Assembly: GCA_945874105.1 (NCBI GenBank)
Contig: CAMCFJ010000005.1
Coordinates: 1 to 64,000, forward strand
DNA: 64,000 nucleotides
Origin: Candidatus Nitrotoga sp. CP45
GTDB taxonomy: Bacteria > Pseudomonadota > Gammaproteobacteria > Burkholderiales > Gallionellaceae
Reading direction: 5' to 3'
The notes under the pieces were generated by a model that was given only the letters and a program-made list of their open reading frames with translations, had not been told where the DNA came from and ran no database searches. This document shows, one piece after another, positions 8,803 through 17,979 of this stretch (its first letter is position 1; each line of letters opens with the position of its first letter). The position numbers and the translations under genes were made by a program.

Positions 8803-11800
8803 ATGAATAAAACTTATTTGTCACTTAAGCGGAATATTAGTGGTAGGTTAGCAGGGGAAGAGTTTGGTGGCATTTTGCGCCAGTTGCTCCGTACGCCTGA
8901 TTTGCACCGATTATTGCCGTGGCTGGGCTTTTCCACTATGTTGTCCAATGTTCTGGCGCTGGCGCTGCCTCTCGCGATTCTTCAGATTCTTGACCGCGTA
9001 GTATCCAACAAGTCCCTGGAGACTTTGACTTTGCTGGTTGTCGGGGTAATCATCGCGTTGATTCTGGAAGAAGTTTTGCGCTCCATCAATGTGCATATCA
9101 CTAGTTGGCTGGGTTCGCGCTTCGAGCACAATACCAGTATTGCTGCGCTCGAACGGTTGATGCATGTTCCGTTGCAACATTATCAGCGGGACGAGCCAAG
9201 CGTGCATGAGGAGAGAGTGCTGGCCACCACCATGGTGGCCAAGTTTTATTCTGACCAGGCGCTGTTGGTGTTATTTGATTTACCTTTTGTGTTTATCTTT
9301 TTGGTATTGATCTACATCATTGGCGGCTGGCTGGTCGCCTTGCCGATTTTGCTACTGCTGCTGTTCTCTTGCTTGATTTATTATTTCGGCAATTGGATGC
9401 GCAAGCAGGTTCAGCAACGCATTATTCAGGACGACCGCCGACAAGGATTTTTGACCGAGGTATTGTCCTGCATTTATTCGGTGAAGATCCTGGCCGTTGA
9501 ATCCCTGATGCTGCGTCGCTATGAGCGCTTGCAGGCGACGAGTTCTGGGCTGGGCGAGTCACTGATACGCGGTAATGCACTGGCTGGAAATATGGGCATA
9601 CTGTTTGCACAGATTATGACTGTGTCGGTGATTTTCGCCAGTGCGTGGTTGGTGATGAGCGGAAAAATGACTCCTGGTGGTCTGGCCGCATGTATGATGT
9701 TGTCGGTGCGCGCGCTGCAACCGTTGCGCCGTGGCTTGTCGGTGTGGATGCGCTACCAAATTTTTGTTGCGGCACATAACAGGCTTAACCAGGTGTTCGA
9801 GTTACCCTACGATCACGACGAGGAAAAACCGGTAATTCAGCCGGTTAAAAAAGGACTGGAACTGCGTAATGTTACCTTGAGCTACGAAGGTGAAAATAAC
9901 TTTCGGCTCGACCCGAACATGACATCGAGGGATTCGCGTAATACCCCTTTGGGCAAAGGGGAGGGCGCCGCGCTACTTTCCAACCTTTCACTGACGCTGG
10001 AGGCGGGACAGTGCATTGCCATTCTGGGGGTGAGCGGTAGCGGTAAAACCAGTTTGCTGTCGCTAATGGGCGGCTTGGTGTGTCCCGACTCGGGCGAAAT
10101 TCTGGTGGATGGACTGCCGTTGAACAGCTTTGCTACTAGCAGTGTCTCCAGGGAAATTGCCCTATTGCCGCAAACCGGCACGATTGTATCCGGCAGTATT
10201 CTTGAAAACCTGACCATGTTTGATACTAGCCTCAACGAGGAAGCATTAAGCATTTCGAGCAAATTGGGGCTAAATCAAATCGTGGCAGGCATGAAGTCTG
10301 GTTACGAAACAAATATCGGTGAGGGCGTGGCGGACACCCTGCCGGCTGGTGTGCGCCAGATTATCACCATTATCAGGGCACTGGTGTGTAAGCCCAGTGT
10401 CATCCTGTTCGACGAAGCCAATATTTCCCTGGATATTCACTCGGATCAGCTGCTGCGCGACTATCTGGCAGATCAGAAAGGGACTTGCAGCGTGGTGTTG
10501 GTGACCCACCGTCCGTCGCTTATCAGTATTGCCGACAAAATCTATTCGCTGGTCGATGGCCATTTGCATGAGGGCATCGTCGAGCCTCGTTTAGATGCTG
10601 CTGTCGCCCTATCAGCTTCGGCAGACCTGCTCAATTTGCCGGAGCGCCCAAAATCTGCCGAAGCGCTTTCTGCCATCATCCACCACCAGTTTGATGAGGA
10701 ATCCGATCTGTCGATATGTTTATTGCCGCTTTTGGATGCGGTTAAATGGCAGGGTCAACCACGGGGGTTGGCCGAAGCCATGCCACATTTAGTGAAACGC
10801 ATGGATATTACCGTGCTGTGCCACACCATGGCCAATCTTGGGCTTTTCCCCAAGCACCTTAACGGTCATCTGGCACAATTGGATTATCGCCTGATGCCCT
10901 GCCTTTTTGTGCCGCCCGCCAAGGCTGCTATGGTGATTTTGAAGCGCTTGCCTAACGGTAATTTATGGGTGTTTGACAGCTTCTTGCGCGCCGAAACAGA
11001 AATAAATCCAACCGCTGTCGAGTGGGGGGAAATCTACATGTTCCAAAAGGCGGATGTTTCGGACAAGTCGCGCCGCTCCGAATCAAGCTGGATCGGTGCG
11101 TTATTGTTACGCTTCCGCAGACATATTTTGTTGTCGTTAGTTATTTCGATGACGGGAGCGTTGCTCAGTTTGACCCCTCCTTTGTTTCTGCGGGCAATCT
11201 ACGATATGGTGTTGCCGTCCGGAGATATTATGCTGGGCGCTTTCCTGCTGGTCGGGGTGGTTGTCGCCATTACCGTCGATAGTTTATTGCGCAATCTCAA
11301 GAGCCATATCATGGCTTTTGTTGGTGGTCGTTTTGAATATATTTTGGGTAATACTCTGTTCCAGCGCATCGTCAACCTGCCCACCGCTTCTACTGATGGA
11401 GCAACGGTCAGCAATCAGGTGGCGCGGTTTAAGAACCTTGAGAATTTGCGCGATTTTTTTCTGGGGCCGGTTTCATTGTTGGTGTTTGAAATACCCTCGA
11501 CCCTAGTGTTGTTGCTGGCGATTGCCATTATTAATCCCTGGGTGTTATCGGTGATATTGGCGTCGGCGCTGTTTTTTGGTTTGCTGTTGTTTCTTACGCG
11601 AACATCCGGCGATCTTGCGGCGTCAAATTCCAGAATGTTGACTGCGAAACGCTGGGGATTTTTGAGCGAAGGTTTGACCGATATGAAATCTATTCGATCG
11701 GTGGGTGCGGATCAGACTTGGGTAAGCCGGTTTCGTGAATTGAGCGGCAAATCGGTAATGGCCAATTTCAAAAATAACCAAGTGCATGCCCGCATCAACG

Positions 11801-12774
11801 GCGTGGCGCATATAATAGGCTCGACTACCGGCCTGATGGGTTTAGCGGTATCCGCTTACCTGACGATACATGGCAATATAAGTGCTGGCACCATGGTGGC
11901 GACCATGATGATCCTGTGGCGTGTCACCGGTCCGATGCAGAATATATTTATGGCTGCATCCACGGTGGTGGATATCCGTTCCAGTCTCCGTCAGATCGAT
12001 AATCTGATACGACTCCGCAATGAATCGGATACCGGGGTGATGCAAACTGTTACTCCTGTTGTGGGTGGATCGCTCAGTTTTGCACGGGTTTCATTCCGTT
12101 ATGCCAATGATGCCGACCCGGTCCTGCTGGGAGTGTCATTTTCGGTGACGCCAGGGCAGGTAATCGTGATCGCAGGAAGTAATGGTTCGGGAAAATCCAC
12201 CGTGCTCAAGTTGATCGAGCGCATTTATATTCCGCAAGCCGGAACGGTTCGTCTCAATAGCATTGATATACGCCAGCTTACCATCGCCGATCTGCGCTCC
12301 AAAATCAGCTATATGCCGCAGCAATGCGAGCTATTTTACGGCTCGGTGATGCAAAACCTGCGCTTGGTTTACCCGGCTGCATCTGATGCGGAGGTGGAAT
12401 GGGCAGTTGAAATGGCTGGACTTACCGCAGATATAGCGGCACTTCCGCAGGGATTTGATACCCGTATATCCAACAACCGCTCGTCGCAGCAGCCGTATGG
12501 TTTTCGTCAGCGACTTTCTCTCGCGCGAACTATGCTCAAGCCGGCCAACATCGTGTTGCTTGACGAGCCTGGTACGGGTATGGATCAGTGCGGAGAAGAG
12601 GCGTTAATGCGCTGTATCGAATGGTTGCGTGGAAACTCTACGGTAATAATCGCTTCTCACCGGCCATCACACATGCGTCTGGCCGATAGCGTAATTCTGA
12701 TGCAGCGCGGCACCATGATCGCCATGGGGCCTTTTGAAAAAATAAAAGATAACATCATGTCGGAGTTAAGCTAA
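8803..12774 (+). CDS. Fused tandem type I secretion ABC exporter (two half-transporters in one chain)
   Basis: The 1323-residue protein consists of two complete export half-transporters. Half 1 has membrane segments from about residue 35 and a nucleotide-binding domain with Walker A GVSGSGKTS (409-417), Walker B LFDEA (Asp537, Glu538) and His569. Half 2 begins with a C39-peptidase-like domain (about 634-745) that lacks a recognisable catalytic Cys/His. It continues with membrane segments from about 772 and a second nucleotide-binding domain with Walker A GSNGSGKST (1125-1133), Walker B LLDEP (Asp1254, Glu1255) and His1286. Both ABC signature motifs are degenerate: LPAGVRQ (513-519) and QQPYGFRQ (1229-1236) instead of LSGGQ. 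Standard type I exporters (HlyB, LapB, RtxB) are single half-transporters of about 700 residues that dimerise. The adaptor gene starts directly after this stop codon. Export of the adjacent repeat protein is inferred from position. Confidence 0.9.
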   Translation: MNKTYLSLKRNISGRLAGEEFGGILRQLLRTPDLHRLLPWLGFSTMLSNVLALALPLAILQILDRVVSNKSLETLTLLVVGVIIALILEEVLRSINVHITSWLGSRFEHNTSIAALERLMHVPLQHYQRDEPSVHEERVLATTMVAKFYSDQALLVLFDLPFVFIFLVLIYIIGGWLVALPILLLLLFSCLIYYFGNWMRKQVQQRIIQDDRRQGFLTEVLSCIYSVKILAVESLMLRRYERLQATSSGLGESLIRGNALAGNMGILFAQIMTVSVIFASAWLVMSGKMTPGGLAACMMLSVRALQPLRRGLSVWMRYQIFVAAHNRLNQVFELPYDHDEEKPVIQPVKKGLELRNVTLSYEGENNFRLDPNMTSRDSRNTPLGKGEGAALLSNLSLTLEAGQCIAILGVSGSGKTSLLSLMGGLVCPDSGEILVDGLPLNSFATSSVSREIALLPQTGTIVSGSILENLTMFDTSLNEEALSISSKLGLNQIVAGMKSGYETNIGEGVADTLPAGVRQIITIIRALVCKPSVILFDEANISLDIHSDQLLRDYLADQKGTCSVVLVTHRPSLISIADKIYSLVDGHLHEGIVEPRLDAAVALSASADLLNLPERPKSAEALSAIIHHQFDEESDLSICLLPLLDAVKWQGQPRGLAEAMPHLVKRMDITVLCHTMANLGLFPKHLNGHLAQLDYRLMPCLFVPPAKAAMVILKRLPNGNLWVFDSFLRAETEINPTAVEWGEIYMFQKADVSDKSRRSESSWIGALLLRFRRHILLSLVISMTGALLSLTPPLFLRAIYDMVLPSGDIMLGAFLLVGVVVAITVDSLLRNLKSHIMAFVGGRFEYILGNTLFQRIVNLPTASTDGATVSNQVARFKNLENLRDFFLGPVSLLVFEIPSTLVLLLAIAIINPWVLSVILASALFFGLLLFLTRTSGDLAASNSRMLTAKRWGFLSEGLTDMKSIRSVGADQTWVSRFRELSGKSVMANFKNNQVHARINGVAHIIGSTTGLMGLAVSAYLTIHGNISAGTMVATMMILWRVTGPMQNIFMAASTVVDIRSSLRQIDNLIRLRNESDTGVMQTVTPVVGGSLSFARVSFRYANDADPVLLGVSFSVTPGQVIVIAGSNGSGKSTVLKLIERIYIPQAGTVRLNSIDIRQLTIADLRSKISYMPQQCELFYGSVMQNLRLVYPAASDAEVEWAVEMAGLTADIAALPQGFDTRISNNRSSQQPYGFRQRLSLARTMLKPANIVLLDEPGTGMDQCGEEALMRCIEWLRGNSTVIIASHRPSHMRLADSVILMQRGTMIAMGPFEKIKDNIMSELS

Positions 12775-14142
12775 ATGTTCTTTAAATCGAAAAAAACGCA
12801 TCATGAGTCGCAATCTTTGGGGCAAACTCCGCTGGGCAGCAGGGAACGCAGCCTTCTTTCCGAGAGCATTCATATCGAAGAGGAGCTGTTTCCCGTATTT
12901 GTCCGGCCTGTCATGTACCTGACTGGAGCATTGGTTTTAATTTTTCTCTTATGGGCGGGGTTAACCCGTATGAAGGAAGTTGCGCGCGCGCCGGGCGAAA
13001 TTATTCCTTCCGGCAGAGTCAAGGTGGTGCAGCATCTGGATGGTGGCGTAGTGGCGGAAATCGCGGTTAAAGAGCGCAAGTTGGTTGATCAAGGCGCAGT
13101 GCTGTTGCGTATTGATGGCACGCAAGCGTATGCCGATTATGGGCAAATGAAGGCGCACCTTGATTCATTGCTCCTGCGCGAGGAACGCTTGAAGGCATTT
13201 ACGGAAGACAAGCAGCCAGACTTTGTCGCACTTGGCATAGATCAGCCAGGCATGGTTTCTAACCAGCAGGAAATATATATCACTCAGTTGGCCACAAGAG
13301 ACTCGACCCTTTCAATATTGGATCGACAGATCGACCAGCGCAAGCAGCGTATCAATCAATTGGAAAAGGCAATGTCCGTCGCCAAAGAGCATCTAGCCCT
13401 GACTAGCGAGCTTTCCGATATGCGCGAAAATTTGGCCTCCCGGCAGTTGATAAACAAGACCGTGTTACTGGAAACAAGGCGGGCAAAAGTGACGGCTTTC
13501 GGTGAGATCGCACGCTTGACAGAAGAACTTGGTGTTTCCGGAAATGAGTTGGCAGAGATAAAAAACCGTCGTACCGACACTCTGAATCAATTGCGGAGAG
13601 ATGCGCTGGCCGAATTGGGGACTGTGCGTGCCGAGACGGCTGAGGTGAAGAAAACTCTCCAGCGCTTACAGGGTCGAGTAGATCGCCTCGAAGTGCGCGC
13701 TCCCATCCGTGGTTATATTTTGGATCTGCGTGTGCAGAACGTAGGCCAGGTTATACAGCCGGGCGCATTGCTCATGGAGGTCGTCCCCGACAAAGCCGTG
13801 CTTGAAGCCGAGGTGCGCATTACACAACGCGACATCGGCTTTGTCAGGGTAAATCAGCCAGTCCATTTGCGGGTAACAACCTACGATTATTCGAGATTCG
13901 GCTTTGTCGATGGAGTCCTGAAACGGGTGAGTGCTTCCAGCATTGTGGGCGAGGATAAAATTCCCTATTACCAGGGGCTGGTTGAGCTGAACAACCCTTA
14001 TGTCGGTGATACGCCTGGACGCAATCTCCTGCAACCCGGTATGAATGTGGAAGCGGAGATTCTAACGGGCCAGAAAACCCTGCTGGCATACTTGGTCAAG
14101 CCGTTGATCGATGCCGTCTCAATGTCGTTTATCGAGCGCTAA
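12775..14142 (+). CDS. HlyD-family periplasmic adaptor of type I secretion
   Basis: The ATG follows the exporter stop codon with no gap, so translation is probably coupled. A short cytoplasmic N-terminus, one membrane segment (about 47-65, LTGALVLIFLLWAG) and a biotinyl-lipoyl-like part (GEIIPSGRVKVVQHLDGGVV) are followed by a long coiled-coil region (about 120-300). The second lipoyl half comes next (VRAPIRGYILDLRV) and then the HlyD beta-barrel C-terminus (LLQPGMNVEAEILTGQKT). The 455-residue length and this order are standard for the family. It bridges the inner-membrane ABC exporter and the TolC-like channel encoded at 3758. Confidence 0.95.
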   Translation: MFFKSKKTHHESQSLGQTPLGSRERSLLSESIHIEEELFPVFVRPVMYLTGALVLIFLLWAGLTRMKEVARAPGEIIPSGRVKVVQHLDGGVVAEIAVKERKLVDQGAVLLRIDGTQAYADYGQMKAHLDSLLLREERLKAFTEDKQPDFVALGIDQPGMVSNQQEIYITQLATRDSTLSILDRQIDQRKQRINQLEKAMSVAKEHLALTSELSDMRENLASRQLINKTVLLETRRAKVTAFGEIARLTEELGVSGNELAEIKNRRTDTLNQLRRDALAELGTVRAETAEVKKTLQRLQGRVDRLEVRAPIRGYILDLRVQNVGQVIQPGALLMEVVPDKAVLEAEVRITQRDIGFVRVNQPVHLRVTTYDYSRFGFVDGVLKRVSASSIVGEDKIPYYQGLVELNNPYVGDTPGRNLLQPGMNVEAEILTGQKTLLAYLVKPLIDAVSMSFIER

Positions 14143-14234
14143 GACTATAGGGCACTTCTTAGGATGCGCCGAAGAAAAAATTTGATTATTTTTCAGCCTT
14201 TGAGTTCTGTGGCTAACCAGGAAAATATATTTAA

Positions 14235-14331
14235 CCTGGATAGTCCATTAGGAAATTTAACTAGCCTCCCCATTTTTTAAAGGGGGGGATGCGTCGTCAT
14301 CGCGCGAATCAGGCCTAATGGATTATCTAGG
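14235..14331. repeat. 97-bp inverted-repeat element (MITE-like or long hairpin)
   Basis: The arms at 14235-14252 and 14314-14331 pair at 16 of 18 positions, and matching weakens just outside them. The 61-bp centre contains a second possible stem (CCTCCCC against a run of seven G). It lies right after the adaptor gene and 12 bases beyond the stop of the IS30-type transposase relict. It may be an end of that element, a small non-autonomous element, or a terminator-like hairpin. No second copy was noticed in this window. Confidence 0.55.
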
Positions 14332-14343
14332 TTTAGTGCGGAT

Positions 14344-14637
14344 TCAAGTTGGAAGTGCAGCAGCCAGAGGTTGCTTGGCATAGAGTAATGCCACTCCGGA
14401 GATTTCCTCACTCGGGGTTCTAAATCCGAGTACTTGCGAGGTCGGTGGTTGATCCGCTCTTACCGCCTCCTGGAATTGTTCCTCATTGATGTCTGTCAGC
14501 TCCCATGCCTTCGGGGAAGTGCTACCTCAATAGCCCGTTACTATTCTCATTCACCCCCGCTCCCAAGAGCGATAGGGATAGTCAAAATAAATGTCCACTT
14601 TTGTTCTGCTGCCACTTTCCCATGTCGGTGATTGTCA
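14344..14637 (-). pseudogene. IS30-family transposase, 3' remnant
   Basis: Reading the minus strand across frames gives the C-terminal landmarks of IS30 transposases in the right order: YFDYPYRSWERG, then NENSNGLLR, then an in-frame stop and HFPEGM, then ELTDIN, and finally VLGFRTPSEE. These correspond to the family's DPxxxWERGxNENTNGLxRQYFPKGT and RPRKxLGFxTPxE blocks. At least two frameshifts and one stop codon are needed, so it is dead. The N-terminal helix-turn-helix and first catalytic Asp are not seen. It marks an old insertion between the secretion and cellulose loci. Confidence 0.75.
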
Positions 14638-14846
14638 AGCTAGCTCAATTTCGCCCCAATCCCATGCTGCAGATGGCGACAAGCGAGGATTCATATCCTA
14701 ATGTTGGCTACCGCACAGAGTTTGCAATGAGGTATGTCTATGCTGGCACTTGGTTGACGTTGGATTCGGCGCGAACGATGCATTAGACTAAACAACAATC
14801 GAGTGTCTTACTTCGAAATTGAATCCACAGCGTGAAATTCGTAAAT

Positions 14847-15224
14847 ATGACAAATGTGAACCCTCACAAAGCTACCGGGTTACGCCGGTTGGTAAATGCC
14901 CTGAGCTATTCCCTTTCTGGGCTACTACTTGCTTGGCAAGATGGAGCCGCCTTTCGTCAGGAAGTTATTCTCGCCATCGTTCTTGTGCCGGTGGCCTTCA
15001 TGGTCCCGGTAGATTTGACCCAGCGGGTGCTGCTGGTGGCTAGCGTCATGCTGGTGCTGTTGGTGGAAATGATAAACTCGGCGATAGAAGCCACCGTCGA
15101 TCGGATATCTTTGGATGTTCATCCATTGGCCAAGAGGGCAAAAGACATGGGCAGCGCTGCCGTTTTGTTGGCATTGACGAACGCCATGCTGACTTGGATC
15201 ATGATTCTTTGGCCACTGGGGTAA
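14847..15224 (+). CDS. dgkA: Diacylglycerol kinase (prokaryotic, membrane)
   Basis: DgkA phosphorylates diacylglycerol to phosphatidic acid in the inner membrane. The 125-residue protein has the family signature around residues 74-105 (EMINSAIEATVDRI ... AKDMGSAAV), including the catalytic Glu and the NxAIE/KDxGSAAV blocks, and three membrane segments. ATG 14847 gives the usual N-terminus; an in-frame GTG at 14832 would add five residues. The next gene, bcsE, starts 3 bases after its stop, so dgkA heads the cellulose operon. Diacylglycerol is released when head groups are taken from phosphatidylethanolamine, which is what BcsG does, so a recycling role for DgkA here is a reasonable inference. 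Confidence 0.93.
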   Translation: MTNVNPHKATGLRRLVNALSYSLSGLLLAWQDGAAFRQEVILAIVLVPVAFMVPVDLTQRVLLVASVMLVLLVEMINSAIEATVDRISLDVHPLAKRAKDMGSAAVLLALTNAMLTWIMILWPLG

Positions 15225-15226
15225 AG

Positions 15227-17020
15227 ATGAATATGCTCAGGCGATTCATTTCTTTGTTCTTGCGCCTATTTCGTAAAGACAGTGCTCTGACGGAAGCCAC
15301 GATCAATAAGGCCCGTCTGGGAGTGCTTGGTCTACCTGCTGAGGTTGGCCTCTGTGGCACCGGCTTGACAAGTGTTCTGCTGGTGCGGGACGAGGCGCTG
15401 GGTCAGCGTTGCGCACTCTCGTCAGCACGTAATTTCCGACAGGCAGGGCCGCTGGCCATACTGGCATCGGGAGAGTCTGGCCAGAAATTTATGGATCAGT
15501 TCGCCCGCAGCCTTGATAGCCCCGATGCATTCAGCCGCGAAGCACTTGTTTTTTTCCGTATTACCGATGCTTGTGCCGGGACCATGGGGCAACGGGGCGC
15601 TAAGCGCTTCTTTGATGAGATTGATGCTTGTGGTGTGACAGAACAATTCGCTGTGCTTGTTCAGGGGGGGCAGGCGATCTTCGATTGGCAGAACCCCGAC
15701 CGATTTATCAAACAGTGGCAAGCCTGGAAGGCTTGGGCTGCAAGTCGTCAGGCTCCCATTCTCCTGATAATCGAGGATATTAATGGAGCTCATGGTTTTT
15801 TGCCATTGCTGCAAGTTTTGCCGGAATTTGTGCCCAACCTTGCCGTGCTGGACGCGGATTACGGCGGTGGTTTGTTGACGGTTGAACGGTGGGCGGGGCA
15901 GGAAAAGGGTGTGCATCGGCAATTTGGCCTGAAATTGTCCGCGCAGGATAAATCGCTGCATTCAGATGGTTCGGAAATTGATGCTAGAGGACAGGTGGTT
16001 ATTGGTGCACCTGATCAAGGGCGAGTCATAGCGATGGCCGCTACCGTGGCCGGGGTAAAGGGAGTGCCCGCAGAATGGACACTGGTGAATAGTCTGTCTG
16101 ATATGGAAGTGGCTTGTAAAAATGCGGTGGCCGCTACCATTCTTTTGCATGCGGATGGTGACAAAGAGTTTGAAGCGCTATCGCGATTCGTTCATCGCAT
16201 GCGCCTGTCCCATCCCCGTTGTCTAAAAATCATCGTACGAGAGGTCGGCAATAAACTTCGTTATAACAACGAATTGATGCTCCTGCATTTAGGGGTCAAC
16301 TTAATGGTGTACAAGGAAATTTCGTTCTCTCGCTTATTGCAGGTTATAGATGACACGACTGCCCAGATATTCAGTCGCCCGGTTGAGAGTGATTATCTTC
16401 TTGCTGTGCAGGCCGCTGAGCCGAACCAGGTTGCCGGTTACCTGTCGCCATCCACCTTCTGCAGCGAAGTAACGGCAATGCTCAAGCGTTCCGAGCGTAT
16501 TAGTCTGAGCCACAGCTTGGTGCGTCTTCCAATTCTTGCCCGGGTAGCACATCTGGATGCTCTACAAGCCTGCCGGGCACGAAGGTTTGGCGACATCTTT
16601 ACTGCCGATCATAATAGTGTGTATTTGTTTTTGTTTGCTTGCCGGGAGCCGGATGTAGATTCGACGCTTGACCGGCTTTTTTCCGCGCCTGTGACTGAGC
16701 TATTTTCTTTCCATATCATTGAACCGACAGTGGAGCTGATATGGGAAACCCTGGGTCAGCTGCGACGAGACAATGAAAGTTTGCCTATGCCCGATTATTC
16801 GGCGATGCTGAAAGTCGATTTGCCGATTTTGAATGATAAAGTCGAACGCCCGGTCGCAACAGCTAACCTCCAGGAGGCGGGGGGGCAGATTTCCCCGCCT
16901 TCATTGACTGAAATCACTGAGCCCAGGTTGATAAGCCCCGAGATTAAGCACTGGACCATGCGACCTTTGCCTCTGCCTCGGCATGCAGCGACTGATATGC
17001 TTCCCACTTTGTTTGAATAA
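15227..17020 (+). CDS. bcsE: Cellulose biosynthesis c-di-GMP-binding protein BcsE
   Basis: BcsE is the cytosolic c-di-GMP-binding partner of the cellulose synthase complex in enterobacterial-type systems. The 597-residue protein matches it in the central degenerate receiver-like region (KIIVREVGNKLRYNNE) and in the C-terminal GGDEF-like domain with an RxGD I-site (Arg453-Phe-Gly-Asp456), which binds c-di-GMP. The start was set at ATG 15227, just after dgkA; an upstream ATG at 15194 lies inside dgkA and is unlikely. bcsF, bcsQ and bcsA follow on the same strand. Confidence 0.9.
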   Translation: MNMLRRFISLFLRLFRKDSALTEATINKARLGVLGLPAEVGLCGTGLTSVLLVRDEALGQRCALSSARNFRQAGPLAILASGESGQKFMDQFARSLDSPDAFSREALVFFRITDACAGTMGQRGAKRFFDEIDACGVTEQFAVLVQGGQAIFDWQNPDRFIKQWQAWKAWAASRQAPILLIIEDINGAHGFLPLLQVLPEFVPNLAVLDADYGGGLLTVERWAGQEKGVHRQFGLKLSAQDKSLHSDGSEIDARGQVVIGAPDQGRVIAMAATVAGVKGVPAEWTLVNSLSDMEVACKNAVAATILLHADGDKEFEALSRFVHRMRLSHPRCLKIIVREVGNKLRYNNELMLLHLGVNLMVYKEISFSRLLQVIDDTTAQIFSRPVESDYLLAVQAAEPNQVAGYLSPSTFCSEVTAMLKRSERISLSHSLVRLPILARVAHLDALQACRARRFGDIFTADHNSVYLFLFACREPDVDSTLDRLFSAPVTELFSFHIIEPTVELIWETLGQLRRDNESLPMPDYSAMLKVDLPILNDKVERPVATANLQEAGGQISPPSLTEITEPRLISPEIKHWTMRPLPLPRHAATDMLPTLFE

Positions 17021-17031
17021 GCCCTTTGATA

Positions 17032-17202
17032 ATGCTTGATAATTTTTTGTTATCCCTCCTTTGGGGCGTACTGTTAGCTGGCTTTGCCTATTATGTATTG
17101 AGGTACCGGTTGCTACGACGCTTGTTCTTGCGTCGGAATTTGCGTTGCATAGTGCCCTATAAGCCCAGTCACGCTGAACGGGTGCCTGGCACAAGGGTCT
17201 AA
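17032..17202 (+). CDS. bcsF: Small membrane protein, BcsF-like
   Basis: A 56-residue ORF lies between bcsE and bcsQ and begins MLDNFLLSLLWGVLLAG. It has one membrane segment (about residues 4-22) followed by a very basic cytoplasmic tail (RYRLLRRLFLRR). Size, topology and position match BcsF, which anchors BcsE to the membrane synthase and assists BcsG. Sequence identity to enterobacterial BcsF is low, so the name rests mostly on position. Confidence 0.8.
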   Translation: MLDNFLLSLLWGVLLAGFAYYVLRYRLLRRLFLRRNLRCIVPYKPSHAERVPGTRV

Positions 17203-17205
17203 CTC

Positions 17206-17979
17206 ATGTTCAAAATTGCCATTGTTTCAGCCGCAGGTGGGGTGGGTCGATCCACCCTGACGGCCAGTCTGGCCACTTTACTTGCCCAGCGCGGAATTGC
17301 CGTCCTGGCTCTTGACTTCGATCCGCAGAACCTATTGTCCACTCTGCTCGGTAGTGATGAAGCTAGCCTGGGCGGACTGCTGCCCGACTTCCTGACAAGG
17401 AAAGAGTTTGGCATGAGTGCGCTTGTTAATTCAAACGATGTGGCTTGTTTGCCATTTGGTCGATCTAGTGAAGCTAGTCTTGTCACTTTTGAACAACACC
17501 TGCATGCAGAACCCGAGTGGCTCAAGAAATGTATCGCTCAGATTAATTATCCGCCTGGTGCTTTCCTACTAATGGATACACCCCGCCTGCCTTCTCTCTA
17601 TGCACGTGAGGCCATGGTTGCAGCAGACCTTGTGTTAGTTGTGTTGGCGTCAGATGCTCGTTCCCTGGCATTGCTGCCAGTGGTAGAAGCTGCACTGTCC
17701 CGGTGCGCTCCAGGGCATCAGCCCATCTATGTGATGAACGGTCTGGATAGTACCCGAGCGCTGCAAAGCGATTTATTGGCACGATTCCGGGCGTCGTTAC
17801 AGATGCGGCTATCACCTTATCCCATTCATCGGGATGAAGCGATTCCACGTGCAGTCGCAAATCGGGCGAACTTACAGAACGTAAGCCCGGATTCCCTGGT
17901 CGCCCATGATTTGAACGGCTTGCTCAACTGGCTGCTTGCCGGGCCTGCAAGTAGTCTCGGCGGAAAGGCGCAAAGTTGA
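17206..17979 (+). CDS. bcsQ: Cellulose biosynthesis ParA/MinD-like ATPase BcsQ
   Basis: A SIMIBI-class ATPase of 257 residues starting 3 bases after bcsF. The deviant Walker A reads AAGGVGRST near residues 9-17, with Arg where ParA/MinD proteins usually have Lys (GGxGK[ST]); the upstream KGGxGK Lys is replaced too (AAGG). The Walker B-like region is FLLMDTP. BcsQ in Escherichia coli helps to place and assemble the cellulose secretion complex at the pole with BcsE. The stop overlaps the bcsA start by one base (TGATG). Confidence 0.9.
   Translation: MFKIAIVSAAGGVGRSTLTASLATLLAQRGIAVLALDFDPQNLLSTLLGSDEASLGGLLPDFLTRKEFGMSALVNSNDVACLPFGRSSEASLVTFEQHLHAEPEWLKKCIAQINYPPGAFLLMDTPRLPSLYAREAMVAADLVLVVLASDARSLALLPVVEAALSRCAPGHQPIYVMNGLDSTRALQSDLLARFRASLQMRLSPYPIHRDEAIPRAVANRANLQNVSPDSLVAHDLNGLLNWLLAGPASSLGGKAQS

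Noticed and set aside
14434-14786. Small plus-strand ORFs of 65 and 93 residues
   Set aside because: They lie largely opposite the IS30 transposase relict and show no domain or start signal.
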